From Fischerella sp. PCC 9605 (GTDB taxonomy: Bacteria; Cyanobacteriota; Cyanobacteriia; Cyanobacteriales; Nostocaceae), in the NCBI RefSeq assembly GCF_000517105.1, contig NZ_KI912148.1, positions 1,842,200 through 1,906,199 on the forward strand: a DNA stretch of 64,000 nt, read 5' to 3'. Both the position numbers and the translations under genes were made by a program. The notes under the pieces are model-generated. The model did no database searches, was not told where the DNA came from, and worked only from the letters and a program-made list of their open reading frames with translations. Of this stretch, positions 34,554-43,998 are shown piece after piece; position 1 is the stretch's first letter, and every line of letters begins with the position of its first letter.

Positions 34554-36800
34554 TTATAAATTTGTAGAATCAGACCAAAGCTTCACTTGCTGCCTCAGTT
34601 CTGCCATATCTAAATAATCGTTGGCAAAAGCTTTCCGTAAAAGCGGATGAGGAATAAACTTATCATATTTTTGCATTTCTGGTGCTTCTGCATCACTTAA
34701 TAAATCTTCTGATTTAATTGTTTGCTCACATAAATAAATAATCTCTGGATACAAATATTTAACTTTATCTTTGCCCAATTTAATTGTCAAAAAATAAGGA
34801 TTAACACCAATAATACTTTTAATTTCCAAAGATTCACGGCAGAAAGTATTGAGTAACCGTTCCAAAGTGCGGTAAGCTACCGTACCCATCCAAGGAAATA
34901 TACAACATTTATCTTGAGCTAATGGCAAAATATTCTTTTTATCTAATCCAGAATTTCGTGTTAGTTTGCGTACAGCCTGCAAACGTTTGATTGCATTATT
35001 TTGCAAATAAGGATATTCTATGTCTTCAAATAAAATTTGCCGCATTTTTTGTAAAATGCGTGTGTGAATTGTGCCACTACCACCACGCCAAAAAACACTT
35101 GCTTGGCCTTCAACCTGTTTAACTAAAATAATCTTTTTCTTGAAATCAACTTCTATAACTTCCCAAGTTTTACCTGCCAAAGCAAATTGATTTCCCACAG
35201 GTGGCGGCATAAATATGCTACCAATCTCTACAGTCCCTTGTCTAACAACAAATTCCTCATTATCTGGAAAAACAGCATAAAACTTGAACTTACCTACTAC
35301 CTTTTCACCCGCCAAACCCAAAATTAGTTTACCTTGTTCGGTTAATTGAAGATGATTAATATCAATTAAATAGCGCAATAATAATTTAAAATACTCTTTG
35401 GAGATAGCAGCAAAAGATGGTAAATTCAAAACTTTTTTTGCAAGGGCAGCAGGTGAAATTTCTCCTGTTGCTAATAAAATGCTCATCGTCTGGTGATACA
35501 GCAAACTGAACGGATATTTAATAGGTCTTATCGGTTCAATCCATCGTTCTTCTAAATAAAGTTGAATAATCGCAATACACTGTAAAAGTTGCCAAGGAAT
35601 TTGTTCTGGTAACACTGCTTCTGGTGATAGTTCATCTTCAGCACAAACAAAGCGCATGTCAGCAGCTTCGCCTCTCCTTCCTGTACGTCCCAAACGCTGT
35701 AAAAAACTCGCTACAGAAAGCGGAGACTCTAACTGAATAACTCGCTCCAGATAACCAATATCTATACCTAATTCTAAAGTTAAAGTTGCAGCCGTCACAG
35801 CTGGCTGATTAGGTTCGCGCATTGCATCTTCGGCAACTTGCCGCAAGCTAGCAGATATACTACCGTGATGTACATGATACATATCCGGTTCTCCTTCCTC
35901 TGCTGCAATTTTTCGCAAAGATGCGATCGCAGATTCAGTTTGCGATTTACTGTTAGCAAAAATCAGGCATTTACGAGCCTTACTAAGATTAAAAATATAT
36001 TTATCATAACCACTAGCTTCTCTTCCTTCGTGTACTTTGTGGTTCTTTCCTTCCAAAAATCGATCATCATTACCAAGATAAAAATGCTCCACCGCTAGTC
36101 TAATTTGTCGCTTTCCTACCTCAATCTTCGGAGTAATAACTGACTTTTCAGTTCCAGAACACAACCACTCCTCAGCCATTGCATAATCACCGAGAGTGGC
36201 TGACAAACCGATTCTGCGGGGTTGTTTTTGCGTCACATACCCTATTCTTGCTAATTGACAAAGAATCTGGCAACCCCTCTCCGTACCCATAAATGCGTGA
36301 ATTTCATCGATAACTACAAATCGTAAATCACCAAACAAACGCAAGAGGTCATTATTTTTGTTAATCAACAAACTTTCTAAGGACTCAGGTGTAATTTGCA
36401 GAATGCCTTGGGGATTTTTCAGTAGTTTGTTTTTATGAGTTTGAGAAACGTCACCGTGCCAATGCCAAACGGGAATATCCGCTTCTTTTAGCAAATCATT
36501 CAGACGTTCAAATTGATCGTTAATTAATGCTTTAATAGGACCAATATATAATGCGCCAATAGTGCTTGATGGGTTTTCGTGTAATAGAGTCAAAACTGGT
36601 AGGAACGCTGCTTCTGTTTTCCCTGAAGCTGTACCAGCTGCAACTAGTAAGTGAGCATCAGTATCAAAGATAACTTGACAAGCTGCGAGCTGCACTGGTC
36701 GTAATTCTGTCCAGTTGCGATCGTAAATATATTCTTGAATAAAGGGTGCGAGTTTGGAAAAGGTATGTAAGGCTTCGGCTTTATGGTATGTATAGCTCAT
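34554..36800 (-). CDS. DEAD/DEAH-box helicase (Lhr/BrxH-like) of a four-gene cassette
   Basis: This 748-residue superfamily 2 helicase has Walker A GTASGKT (56-62), the DEIH box (165-168), SAT (200-202), and motif VI QRLGRTGRRG (368-377). The N-terminal half is two RecA folds. The C-terminal half resembles the Lhr-like extension, with ALAGKTWEVIEVDF and CCIFPWMGTVAYRTLERLL. It is last in a run of four minus-strand genes with gaps of 127-133 bp. A helicase next to a BrxD-like ATPase also occurs in type 2 and type 6 BREX, but no PglX, PglZ or BrxC is here. Activity on DNA is inferred. Confidence 0.88.
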   Translation of the reverse strand: MSYTYHKAEALHTFSKLAPFIQEYIYDRNWTELRPVQLAACQVIFDTDAHLLVAAGTASGKTEAAFLPVLTLLHENPSSTIGALYIGPIKALINDQFERLNDLLKEADIPVWHWHGDVSQTHKNKLLKNPQGILQITPESLESLLINKNNDLLRLFGDLRFVVIDEIHAFMGTERGCQILCQLARIGYVTQKQPRRIGLSATLGDYAMAEEWLCSGTEKSVITPKIEVGKRQIRLAVEHFYLGNDDRFLEGKNHKVHEGREASGYDKYIFNLSKARKCLIFANSKSQTESAIASLRKIAAEEGEPDMYHVHHGSISASLRQVAEDAMREPNQPAVTAATLTLELGIDIGYLERVIQLESPLSVASFLQRLGRTGRRGEAADMRFVCAEDELSPEAVLPEQIPWQLLQCIAIIQLYLEERWIEPIRPIKYPFSLLYHQTMSILLATGEISPAALAKKVLNLPSFAAISKEYFKLLLRYLIDINHLQLTEQGKLILGLAGEKVVGKFKFYAVFPDNEEFVVRQGTVEIGSIFMPPPVGNQFALAGKTWEVIEVDFKKKIILVKQVEGQASVFWRGGSGTIHTRILQKMRQILFEDIEYPYLQNNAIKRLQAVRKLTRNSGLDKKNILPLAQDKCCIFPWMGTVAYRTLERLLNTFCRESLEIKSIIGVNPYFLTIKLGKDKVKYLYPEIIYLCEQTIKSEDLLSDAEAPEMQKYDKFIPHPLLRKAFANDYLDMAELRQQVKLWSDSTNL

Positions 36801-36852
36801 GCCAATTTGGATGGAATATGTGCATCTATATAAAATAGCGCCATCTTCAGTA

Positions 36853-36932
36853 AAGGCGGTGCGTTACGGCGCAAAAAATCTTCTACTCTACCAAACATCA
36901 GTAATCCTGTGCGCCTAACGCACCCTACAATT
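36853..36932. repeat. dispersed GTGCGTTACG/TAACGCACCC repeat, copy 1
   Basis: GGCGGTGCGTTACGGCGC on the left and GCGCCTAACGCACCCTACAA on the right form imperfect terminal inverted repeats around a ~35-bp centre. It sits between the BrxD-like and helicase genes. A related copy lies at 45110-45191. Non-autonomous element of unknown origin. Confidence 0.65.
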
Positions 36933-36933
36933 T

Positions 36934-38262
36934 TTATAAACTAAATTCCGCTACATCATCCTCATCTACATGTGTATCTTTACCCACAACAGTAGGTTTA
37001 AAATCAGTACCACGAATTAATTCACCAAAAGCTATTCCTGGATTTTGATACAGAATATTCAATATACTAATAAAATCCCGGACAATTTCACCTGGAGTTA
37101 GCAATGCTGCTGCACCTAGGCGATTGACTATTTCTTGGACAAAATCTTTTAAATCGCGACTTTTCAAAGTCTGCTCATAACCAAAATTGAGCGTATGAAT
37201 TTCAGCCAATCTTTGCAACAGTGTTAAAATTTCTTCTTGAGTTAACGGGTTTAGCCGCATGACTGGCCCTAAAAACTCCTGCATGCCAACCTGGGTGACA
37301 AAACGACTTTCTTTGGTGCGTCTGCGCCAAGCTGCATCTGCAAATAGTCCGCGATTTGGGTCTTCTAAAAATTTTGTGGTTCCACCTATGGCAACACCAA
37401 GATGTTCTGCTTTACACTGCATGGTGTCATTAAATATTGCTAGCAGTCGGTTATAATTTTTTTCGCGAGTAACCGTAGTAGAGATTTGATATAAGTGCGC
37501 GGCTTCATCTAGCAATATTAAAAGTCCTTTATACCCAATTTCAGCCACAAACTTAGCTAGTAATTTAATGTAGTCATACCAACTATCATCATCAATAATA
37601 ACGCGCACTCCTAAGGCAGCTTTTGCTTCTGTTTTAGTGCTATATTCTCCGCGCAACCAGCGCAAAGCAGCGGCTTTCAAATCATCGTCATCTAAGCGAT
37701 AACCCCGCCAATAAGCAATGATTACACTACCAAAATCAAAACCATGAACTAAGTCTTCTATATACTGGATTACTTCCCTGATTTTTGTTTCTACTTGGTC
37801 ATCAAAGCCGTCATCATTAGGACGCATGCCAGTTTCTTTGGCTACTTCTTGCTGAATTTTATTAATCCATCCCTCTAAAATTGAAACTAAAGCACCACCA
37901 TCAGGACGAGTTTTTGTAGCAAGACGGCTCATTAATTCTCGATAGGTTGCTAGACCTTCATTATTTGTTCCTGCTAGCCTGCGTTCTGAAGATAAATCTG
38001 CATCAGCAACTACAAAACCTTGCTCCATTGCATGGTTGCGAAGCAATTGCAGCATGAAGCTTTTGCCTGAACCATAGTTGCCAATGATAAAGCGAAATGC
38101 TGCTACCCCTTCTGCAATGTCATTGAGGTTTTGTAACAGGCTTTTCAGTTCTTTTTCCCGACCTACTGCTACATATTCCAGTCCTACCCTTGGCACTACC
38201 CCCGCGCTAAGAGAATTGATGATAGCAGTAGATACTTTTTTCGAGATTTTGAGCTTTGCCAT
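36934..38262 (-). CDS. BrxD-like (DUF2791) P-loop ATPase
   Basis: This 442-residue ATPase has N-terminal PRVGLEYVAVGREKEL, Walker A GNYGSGKS (about 61-68), Walker B LLILLDEAAHLYQ (about 248-260) and sensor-like GVAIGGTTKFL. It matches the DUF2791 family that includes BREX BrxD. ATG 38262 is chosen over GTG 38271 because GAGG stands 8 nt before it. It probably works with the helicase downstream and the coiled-coil protein upstream. It may load or regulate the helicase on DNA (inference). Confidence 0.86.
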   Translation of the reverse strand: MAKLKISKKVSTAIINSLSAGVVPRVGLEYVAVGREKELKSLLQNLNDIAEGVAAFRFIIGNYGSGKSFMLQLLRNHAMEQGFVVADADLSSERRLAGTNNEGLATYRELMSRLATKTRPDGGALVSILEGWINKIQQEVAKETGMRPNDDGFDDQVETKIREVIQYIEDLVHGFDFGSVIIAYWRGYRLDDDDLKAAALRWLRGEYSTKTEAKAALGVRVIIDDDSWYDYIKLLAKFVAEIGYKGLLILLDEAAHLYQISTTVTREKNYNRLLAIFNDTMQCKAEHLGVAIGGTTKFLEDPNRGLFADAAWRRRTKESRFVTQVGMQEFLGPVMRLNPLTQEEILTLLQRLAEIHTLNFGYEQTLKSRDLKDFVQEIVNRLGAAALLTPGEIVRDFISILNILYQNPGIAFGELIRGTDFKPTVVGKDTHVDEDDVAEFSL

Positions 38263-38398
38263 GTAGTTCACCTCACTTCAATGTATTTTAGCTTGAAGGT
38301 GGGCATTACTTTCATGTTTAGCTGCCGATCAAGATTTTTAAAGTCATATCCGTTGACTTTTGACTTTTGACATTTGACTGTTGACTCAACGCAGTGGT

Positions 38399-39709
38399 TT
38401 AATTTGATGTTTGTCTGGCGATCGCGTTTTCGTAAATTGCGATCGCTCTTTTTAGATTACTCTCATGTTCTGGGTAAATTTCTGGAATTGCTGAGCTTGG
38501 GTCAATGATCAATTCACCGAGAGTGTTATTGGCTCTTTCATTGATAGAATCAATCAATAAATTGGGCATAGTGATATTTGCTTCAGCAATTTTCTTAATT
38601 GCAGCGTTGGGATTTTCTTGTTCTAAAATTGCTTTTAATACCTGCATCTCATAATTCGGTAGCTGCTCTAAAAATTTAGTCCATTCTTGTAGTAAATTAT
38701 CTGTAGTTTCTTCTTCTATTGTGTCAAGTAAATCGGAAAAAGGAAATAAATCAGCATTTGTGTCATACTCATTTTCTGATATATTTTCCGGATTGAGGGT
38801 TTCTATGTGTTGTAACAACTCCCAAACTTGGCTTTGCAAATGATCGCGTTCATCTTGCAATAATGAAACTTGCTCTTGTAGCTGCTTAAGTAGAGTTTGT
38901 TTTTCTGTGATTTGCTCTTGTAAATAATTGAGATTCAGTTCTATATTTTTCGTTTCGGCTTTTTTCTCTATGAGTATTTGATTTTGATTTTTGCTTTCTG
39001 CTTCTAACTCTTGAATTTTCAGCCTCAGTTCATGCAGTTTTTCTTCTAATTGAGGTTTTAGTCTTTCCAGTAGAGTTAAATTGCTTTCTAGTTCTTGCTT
39101 TTGTTGCTGAAGTTCACCAAGTTGAGTTTGCAGATGATTTATTTCAGCTTTAGATAAACTACAATTTAATTCTAAACGACGTTTTTCGGCGCTCAGAGTG
39201 TTATTAGTTTCTACTTTAGTTTTTTCTAGGTTGTGAATTTCATTTTGTAAGTAAATTACTTGCCCTTCTAACTGTTTTTTATCGACGATAATACTGCTTA
39301 ATTCGCGACTGAGGCTCTCTCTTTGAGTACGACGTTCTACAATTTGATTTTGCAGTTGACTGGATTCTTTATACAATGAAGCATGGTGTGTATCTAGTTG
39401 ATTAATTTCTGCTAACAGCCGAGATTTTAGACCCTCCATTTCTTTAATACGTCTGTGGAGTGAATCTAAAATCAGCATTTCATTGTTTCTACGTCGCTTA
39501 TCTACAAACAATGCTGCTAGGTAAGTGGCAGGTACTGTAATGATACCAGTGAGAAAGGCTTTATTAAAATCCCAATGAAGAACCAGACTAAGACCAAAAC
39601 TAACACCAAAGGCAACTATCCCGAGAATAAACCGATTGCTTATCATTGCTGGTTGCATATTGCTTGTTTTGAGCATAGTTAAAGGGTCAGAATAAGCTTT
39701 GTTGGTCAT
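38399..39709 (-). CDS. membrane-anchored coiled-coil protein with TerB_C-like tail
   Basis: This 436-residue protein has two transmembrane helices near residues 26-46 and 50-68, then a long coiled coil (about 75-305) rich in Leu/Glu/Gln heptads. The tail DLLDTIEEETTDNLLQEWTK, FLEQLPNYEMQVLKAILEQ, ITMPNLLIDSINERANNTLG and IYPEHESNLKRAI resembles the TerB_C domain found in TerB-linked operons. That match is my recollection of the domain pattern and needs profile confirmation. The design suggests a membrane tether or scaffold for the ATPase and helicase encoded next. Confidence 0.72.
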   Translation of the reverse strand: MTNKAYSDPLTMLKTSNMQPAMISNRFILGIVAFGVSFGLSLVLHWDFNKAFLTGIITVPATYLAALFVDKRRRNNEMLILDSLHRRIKEMEGLKSRLLAEINQLDTHHASLYKESSQLQNQIVERRTQRESLSRELSSIIVDKKQLEGQVIYLQNEIHNLEKTKVETNNTLSAEKRRLELNCSLSKAEINHLQTQLGELQQQKQELESNLTLLERLKPQLEEKLHELRLKIQELEAESKNQNQILIEKKAETKNIELNLNYLQEQITEKQTLLKQLQEQVSLLQDERDHLQSQVWELLQHIETLNPENISENEYDTNADLFPFSDLLDTIEEETTDNLLQEWTKFLEQLPNYEMQVLKAILEQENPNAAIKKIAEANITMPNLLIDSINERANNTLGELIIDPSSAIPEIYPEHESNLKRAIAIYENAIARQTSN

Positions 39710-39842
39710 GAAGTATACATTTTCGTTTGTAATTTTGAGATTGATAGATGCAAGTATTTCTACATAATCCGTATCAGAGGATAAGGACTTTTGAATGCGT
39801 GATTTTTGACTTACTCGGTAGCGGTACTAGGTTTTGGCTGTA

Positions 39843-41177
39843 TTATTTGTGACCAAAAATTAACCTATCTGCTTTAAAAAAATCAACAAATTGTCGTGCT
39901 GTTCTTCCAGAACGACCATTGTGACGAGTTGCCCATTGCAAAGCATGATATTCTAAATCTTGCTGACTGATATTAATTCCAGCCAAGTCTGCAAGATGCC
40001 GGACAATTTTTAAATAAGTTTTTTGGTCAGCAGGCTCAAAAGTGAGTGTCAGACCAAAGCGATCGCTAAATGAAAGCTTCTCCTGCATAGTATCCCAAGC
40101 ATGAATTTCATCGTTGTCCCTAGGAGCAGGTCTATCAGCAAAAAACTCCCGAACCAAGTGACGGCGATTAGAAGTAGCATACACCACGATGTTTTGCGGG
40201 CGTGCAGTTAAATTGCCTTCTAAGACTACTTTTAGTGCTTTAAAGGCATCGTCATCTTCTTCAAAAGACAGGTCATCAACAAAGATGATAAATTTATGTG
40301 ATAATCCTCGCAATTGTTCCACTATTACTGGTAAATCTTGCAATTGTGACTTTGCCACTTCTAGCAAGCGCAAGTTGCGATCGCCATACTCATTCAGCAA
40401 AGCTTTAACTAGAGAAGATTTTCCCGAACCGCGGCTGCCATAAAGTAATACGTGCAGTGCCACCTGTCCAGACAATAGAAACTCTGTATTTTTTAACAAA
40501 GCTTCTTTTTGCGACTCATAACCCGCGAGGTCATTCAATTTCACTGGATCGGGGTACGGTATGCCGACAAACTGCCCAGCTTGCCAACGCAAAGCTTTAC
40601 ACTCTGCAAATATACCTGTACCAAATTGCCGATAGTAAGCTGCTAAATCTTCTACAGCATCAGCCCAATTTTCTAAATGTTGTAAAGACGTGACTAATCG
40701 TATCTCCGCTCCTACTACCCCATCTTGCTCTTGATACCATACTACTGGTGAGACAGGTAGATGGGCTACAGCTTGCACCCATTCACTCAAAATGGCACTG
40801 CTACATTCATAAAGATTCTGTAGTATATGTAAATCATGTTTTGCTGCTGCTATCAAAGCTGGAGGCAGATTTGCAAATTCTCGCTGTTGAGCTTGCCTGG
40901 TAAAAGGATTCTCATCTGTGAGAATTTGGATGATGAGATATTCTTCCCAATTTTGATTTCTAGCTGCTAAGGATTTAAAGTAATTGCCGTAGGCTTGTAG
41001 GCAATTCCTAGCATCCGCTTCAGTGTAACGTATCGCTTGTAACAGGTCAAGAAATGCTACACCTACTTCCGTTTGTAGAACAGATTGGTAGAGTAACAGA
41101 GATGCTGCTTGGCGCTGAAGGAATTGAACCTTTGCGTAGGACGAAGTACTTGCCGTAGGCATCGCTTGATTATCCAT
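39843..41177 (-). CDS. DUF815 AAA+ ATPase
   Basis: This 444-residue protein has an N-terminal helical half without recognised motifs. The AAA+ domain of the DUF815 family starts near DLAGYESQKEALLKNTEFLL. Walker A is GSRGSGKS (about 247-254), Walker B is KFIIFVDDLSFEEDD, sensor 1 is VVYATSNRRHLVREFF, and SDRFGLTLTF follows. ATG 41177 is chosen over TTG 41180. It is the first gene of the minus-strand cassette. DUF815 genes also occur alone, so membership in the cassette is suggested by orientation and spacing only. Confidence 0.85.
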   Translation of the reverse strand: MDNQAMPTASTSSYAKVQFLQRQAASLLLYQSVLQTEVGVAFLDLLQAIRYTEADARNCLQAYGNYFKSLAARNQNWEEYLIIQILTDENPFTRQAQQREFANLPPALIAAAKHDLHILQNLYECSSAILSEWVQAVAHLPVSPVVWYQEQDGVVGAEIRLVTSLQHLENWADAVEDLAAYYRQFGTGIFAECKALRWQAGQFVGIPYPDPVKLNDLAGYESQKEALLKNTEFLLSGQVALHVLLYGSRGSGKSSLVKALLNEYGDRNLRLLEVAKSQLQDLPVIVEQLRGLSHKFIIFVDDLSFEEDDDAFKALKVVLEGNLTARPQNIVVYATSNRRHLVREFFADRPAPRDNDEIHAWDTMQEKLSFSDRFGLTLTFEPADQKTYLKIVRHLADLAGINISQQDLEYHALQWATRHNGRSGRTARQFVDFFKADRLIFGHK

Positions 41178-41260
41178 CAATTGGGTTATTTGGCTAAACA
41201 GCTATGGTAAATTGTCTGCCGAGGCTTGCAGCAAAATCAAAATCTACATAGGTTTTAACA

Positions 41261-41584
41261 ATGAATTTAGGTATTATTGCCACCCTTGCCTACGGCATTA
41301 TTACTTTAATCGGTGGTATCATCGGCTACGTAACTGCTGGTAGTAATGTTTCGCTTTTTAGTGGTAGCATTAGTGGTTTATTGCTCATCTTTGCGGCTTT
41401 TGTGCAAATCCAAGGAGAGACTTGGGGTTTGATTTTAGCAGCTGTGGTAACAGCTGTACTATTAGTTGTCTTTGCATTTAGACTAGCTAAAACACGTAAG
41501 TTTATGCCCGCAGGAATGATGACGGTTTTAGGTATGCTGACACTAGCGGTGATAGTAAATCAACTGACAACATCAAGAAGTTAG
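41261..41584 (+). CDS. TMEM14 / UPF0136 family membrane protein
   Basis: This 107-residue protein has four hydrophobic helices and Gly-rich turns: LAYGIITLIGGIIGYVTAGS, SLFSGSISGLLLIFAAF, AAVVTAVLLVVFAFRLAKT, and MPAGMMTVLGMLTLAVIV. This matches the UPF0136/TMEM14 family, whose eukaryotic members act in organelle membranes, including fatty-acid export from plastids (FAX). The cyanobacterial function is not established. It is divergent from the DUF815 gene with 83 bp between. Confidence 0.82.
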   Translation: MNLGIIATLAYGIITLIGGIIGYVTAGSNVSLFSGSISGLLLIFAAFVQIQGETWGLILAAVVTAVLLVVFAFRLAKTRKFMPAGMMTVLGMLTLAVIVNQLTTSRS

Positions 41585-42726
41585 GGGAAACAGAGGGGAA
41601 AAGGGAGAAAATTATTGCTTGTTGTGCACGTTGTACATGGGCATGTACCTCACATCATTGTTATTAGTACATTTATATTACCGCAAGCTGCTTTTGTCGC
41701 AAACTGGACTAATTTAGGTACTGGGGATTGGGGATTGGGGATTGGGAATAGGTGAAAATGATGAATGATGAATACTGAATGCTAAAAATTTCATAATTCA
41801 TAATTCATAATTTTTATGCCCCTAGTCTCCTTCAAAAATCAGTAATTGCTACACTGCTCAAACACTCTACAGCCAATTAATATTTCTTTATAAAATAGCT
41901 GTTTAATATCAAGCAGTTTGCATTACTCAAATTGTTGATCAGATTTTTGCTGTTTATCCAGGTTATTAAAAAATGTTTTTAAGTGTGAAAAGCAGTCAAA
42001 ATCAATTTTTGGCGATCGCGTGTTTGAGGCTATGGGTCAAATTTATCCAAACGATAAAGAACAGCTGTTGAGTACAACCGTAAACTCTCTGAGTTTAAGA
42101 GCAAACACAATAGATAAACCAAATAAATACAGTATATTTATAAAGCTTTAACAAAAGTATTGTGTGGTGAGAAGGAACTCAACAGATAATTAGTTAGTGA
42201 GAGCAAGCCATTAGATTTACAAAAATCATTAGTACAGATCCGGAAATAGGCATAAATTCTTGTACCACTAAGCGTTACCAACATCTGATGTACAAGCAAA
42301 ATATAGGTATGTGATTATGAGGTTTAATTAAAAACTTTATTTCCAAAACCCCTAATCTGTAATGGTTATAAATTCGTAGTTAGTAGAGGGTTTCAATATA
42401 TATCCCGTCATTGTCACTAGATCCATCATTGCTAAAACCACCAGTACATTTGGTAAGTAGTCAACAACTAACAACCAGCAAATAACAATCAAGAAATAAT
42501 CAAAAGTTTTTAAAGTTTTCAATCCGTATGCATCCAAAGTTTAAAGAATGAGTAAAGGCTGGATTGCCATTTTGGCAAGCTTTTGTTGAAGATATAGGAT
42601 ATTAGTAGATTGTAGTAATGAATATTGATCTACGCGTGTTTTTACTATCTGGCGAATAGTACTTAAACCAAATTAATAATAAAATAGCTAATTATCTAAG
42701 CAGTTTTACGATTTAGGAAATAATAT
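41585..42726. other. 1.1-kb intergenic region upstream of the kinase/HopA1 pair
   Basis: This is the longest gene-free stretch of the window. It contains a GTACATG-GG-CATGTAC palindrome (41633-41648), a GGGGATT heptamer tract (41722-41747), and an AATTCAT repeat near 41790-41812. Several AT-rich stretches could be promoters close to 42690-42720. Two overlapping small frames lie at 41973-42071 (32 aa, two Cys) and 42032-42151 (39 aa). No RiPP precursor could be identified with confidence. Confidence 0.6.
42032..42151 (+). CDS. candidate small peptide gene upstream of the kinase gene
   Basis: The 39-residue product begins MGQIYPNDKEQLLSTTVNSL and ends DKPNKYSIFIKL. It is Ser/Thr-rich in the middle, which would suit a substrate of a Ser/Thr kinase-lyase pair. 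It has no Cys, the GAGG upstream is too close to the ATG, and 575 bp separate it from the kinase. It may be chance. It overlaps another 32-codon frame (41973-42071) with two Cys. Confidence 0.2.
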   Translation: MGQIYPNDKEQLLSTTVNSLSLRANTIDKPNKYSIFIKL

Positions 42727-43965
42727 ATGGTATTTTCACTGTCCTCTCACAATGTCATCCCGCATCTCCAAGAAATGGGTCTGTGTAGTTCAAAAGATAG
42801 CGTATCTACTGAATCAGAGTTACCAGAAACTAGCAAGAAGAATTTCAACTTACTGGTAAAGCTAGGAGGGGATCGCAAGCTGTTGGTTAAACAAGAACGT
42901 TGTGTTGATAATGATGGTATCCCCCAAGAATTTTTCAATGAATGGCTCTTTCATCAGTTGTTACAGCAGTTTCCAGTTTTAGGAAATATTTCTGAAATAG
43001 CATCATTATTGCTGCATTTTGATGAAGAAAATTCTATTCTTGTTCGCAACTATCTAACGGAATATTTTGAACTAGCTAATTTTTATCAACGAAATGATAT
43101 TTATCCCCCAGAAATAGCAGCAGCCATAGGCACTAGCTTGGGTGGACTGCATCGTGCAACATTCAATCAGCGCGAGTATCGCGAGTTTATGGCAACTGCT
43201 CCCCAAGGGCAATTTCGCTATCAGTTTTACAATCCAGCACAAGGGATGGGGTCAATTAGTCCAGAAATTTTTGGTAATGTTCCTAGCGATGCGCTCAAGT
43301 TTTATGTTCTTTATCAACGCTATGAAAGTTTAGAAGCAGCGATCGCGGAATTAGCAGCCTTATGGCAACCTTGCTGTTTAACTCACAATGACCTGAAACT
43401 AGAAAATATTTTGGTGCATTCTCGGTGGAAACAACTAGATAATTGCCTTGTCAGACTAATTGATTGGGAAGCTTGTAGTTGGGGAGATCCAGCTTTTGAT
43501 TTGGGCACTGTACTGGCAAGCTATTTAAAAATTTGGTTAGAAAGTTTGGTGGTAGATCCCTCTATTGAGTTAGAAGAATCTCTACAATTAGCAGCAACAC
43601 CACTGGAGGATCTCCACCCTTCCATACTTGCCTTTATCCAAGCTTATCTAGACGCTTTCCCCGTAATTTTGGAGTACCGCCGCGAGTTGATCCAGCGAGT
43701 AGTTCAGTTTGCAGGTCTTGTACTCATTCAGCACCTTCAAGAAACTATTCAAGACCGCAAATTCTTTAATAATGCTAGTCTTTGTATGCTCCAAGTTGCT
43801 AAAACTCTGCTTACCAGACCCCAAGAATCTGTAATGACAGTTTTTGGCAGTAGTGAGTCAGAAATCATCAAACCTTTTGCAAAATTTGCCAAACTACCCC
43901 AAACCAAAACAGAACAGAATTTAGTTCGCCTTTATTACAACAAAACCCGTTTGCGTGGGTGTTGA
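42727..43965 (+). CDS. APH/kinase-fold phosphotransferase, possible RiPP kinase (LxmK/TvaC-like)
   Basis: This 412-residue protein has the aminoglycoside-phosphotransferase fold. A likely N-lobe lysine is K55 (KLLVKQERC) and a helix-C glutamate E72. The Brenner motif is H220-ND-LKLEN with catalytic D222 and N227, and the metal-binding D246 lies in LIDWEACSWGDPAFDLG. The HopA1-family gene follows 33 bp later. In class V lanthipeptide and thioamitide pathways such a kinase phosphorylates Ser/Thr of a precursor peptide before a HopA1-like lyase eliminates the phosphate. Assignment to that chemistry rests on the gene pairing. An antibiotic-resistance role is less likely. Confidence 0.83.
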   Translation: MVFSLSSHNVIPHLQEMGLCSSKDSVSTESELPETSKKNFNLLVKLGGDRKLLVKQERCVDNDGIPQEFFNEWLFHQLLQQFPVLGNISEIASLLLHFDEENSILVRNYLTEYFELANFYQRNDIYPPEIAAAIGTSLGGLHRATFNQREYREFMATAPQGQFRYQFYNPAQGMGSISPEIFGNVPSDALKFYVLYQRYESLEAAIAELAALWQPCCLTHNDLKLENILVHSRWKQLDNCLVRLIDWEACSWGDPAFDLGTVLASYLKIWLESLVVDPSIELEESLQLAATPLEDLHPSILAFIQAYLDAFPVILEYRRELIQRVVQFAGLVLIQHLQETIQDRKFFNNASLCMLQVAKTLLTRPQESVMTVFGSSESEIIKPFAKFAKLPQTKTEQNLVRLYYNKTRLRGC

Positions 43966-43998
43966 TAACTATACAGGGAGATGGGGAGGTTCGGAACC

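Noticed and set aside
34554-38262. A complete BREX system
   Set aside because: Only BrxD-like and helicase genes are present; PglX methyltransferase, PglZ, BrxC/PglY, BrxA and BrxB are absent within the window.
42352-42537. 61-codon minus-strand hydrophobic frame in the gap before the kinase gene
   Set aside because: Part of it is repeat-derived (TAGTTGTTGACTAC type) and no ribosome-binding site or conservation signal was evident.
42727-43965. Aminoglycoside resistance gene
   Set aside because: Only the fold is shared; the HopA1-family partner and lack of close similarity to resistance enzymes favour a different substrate.
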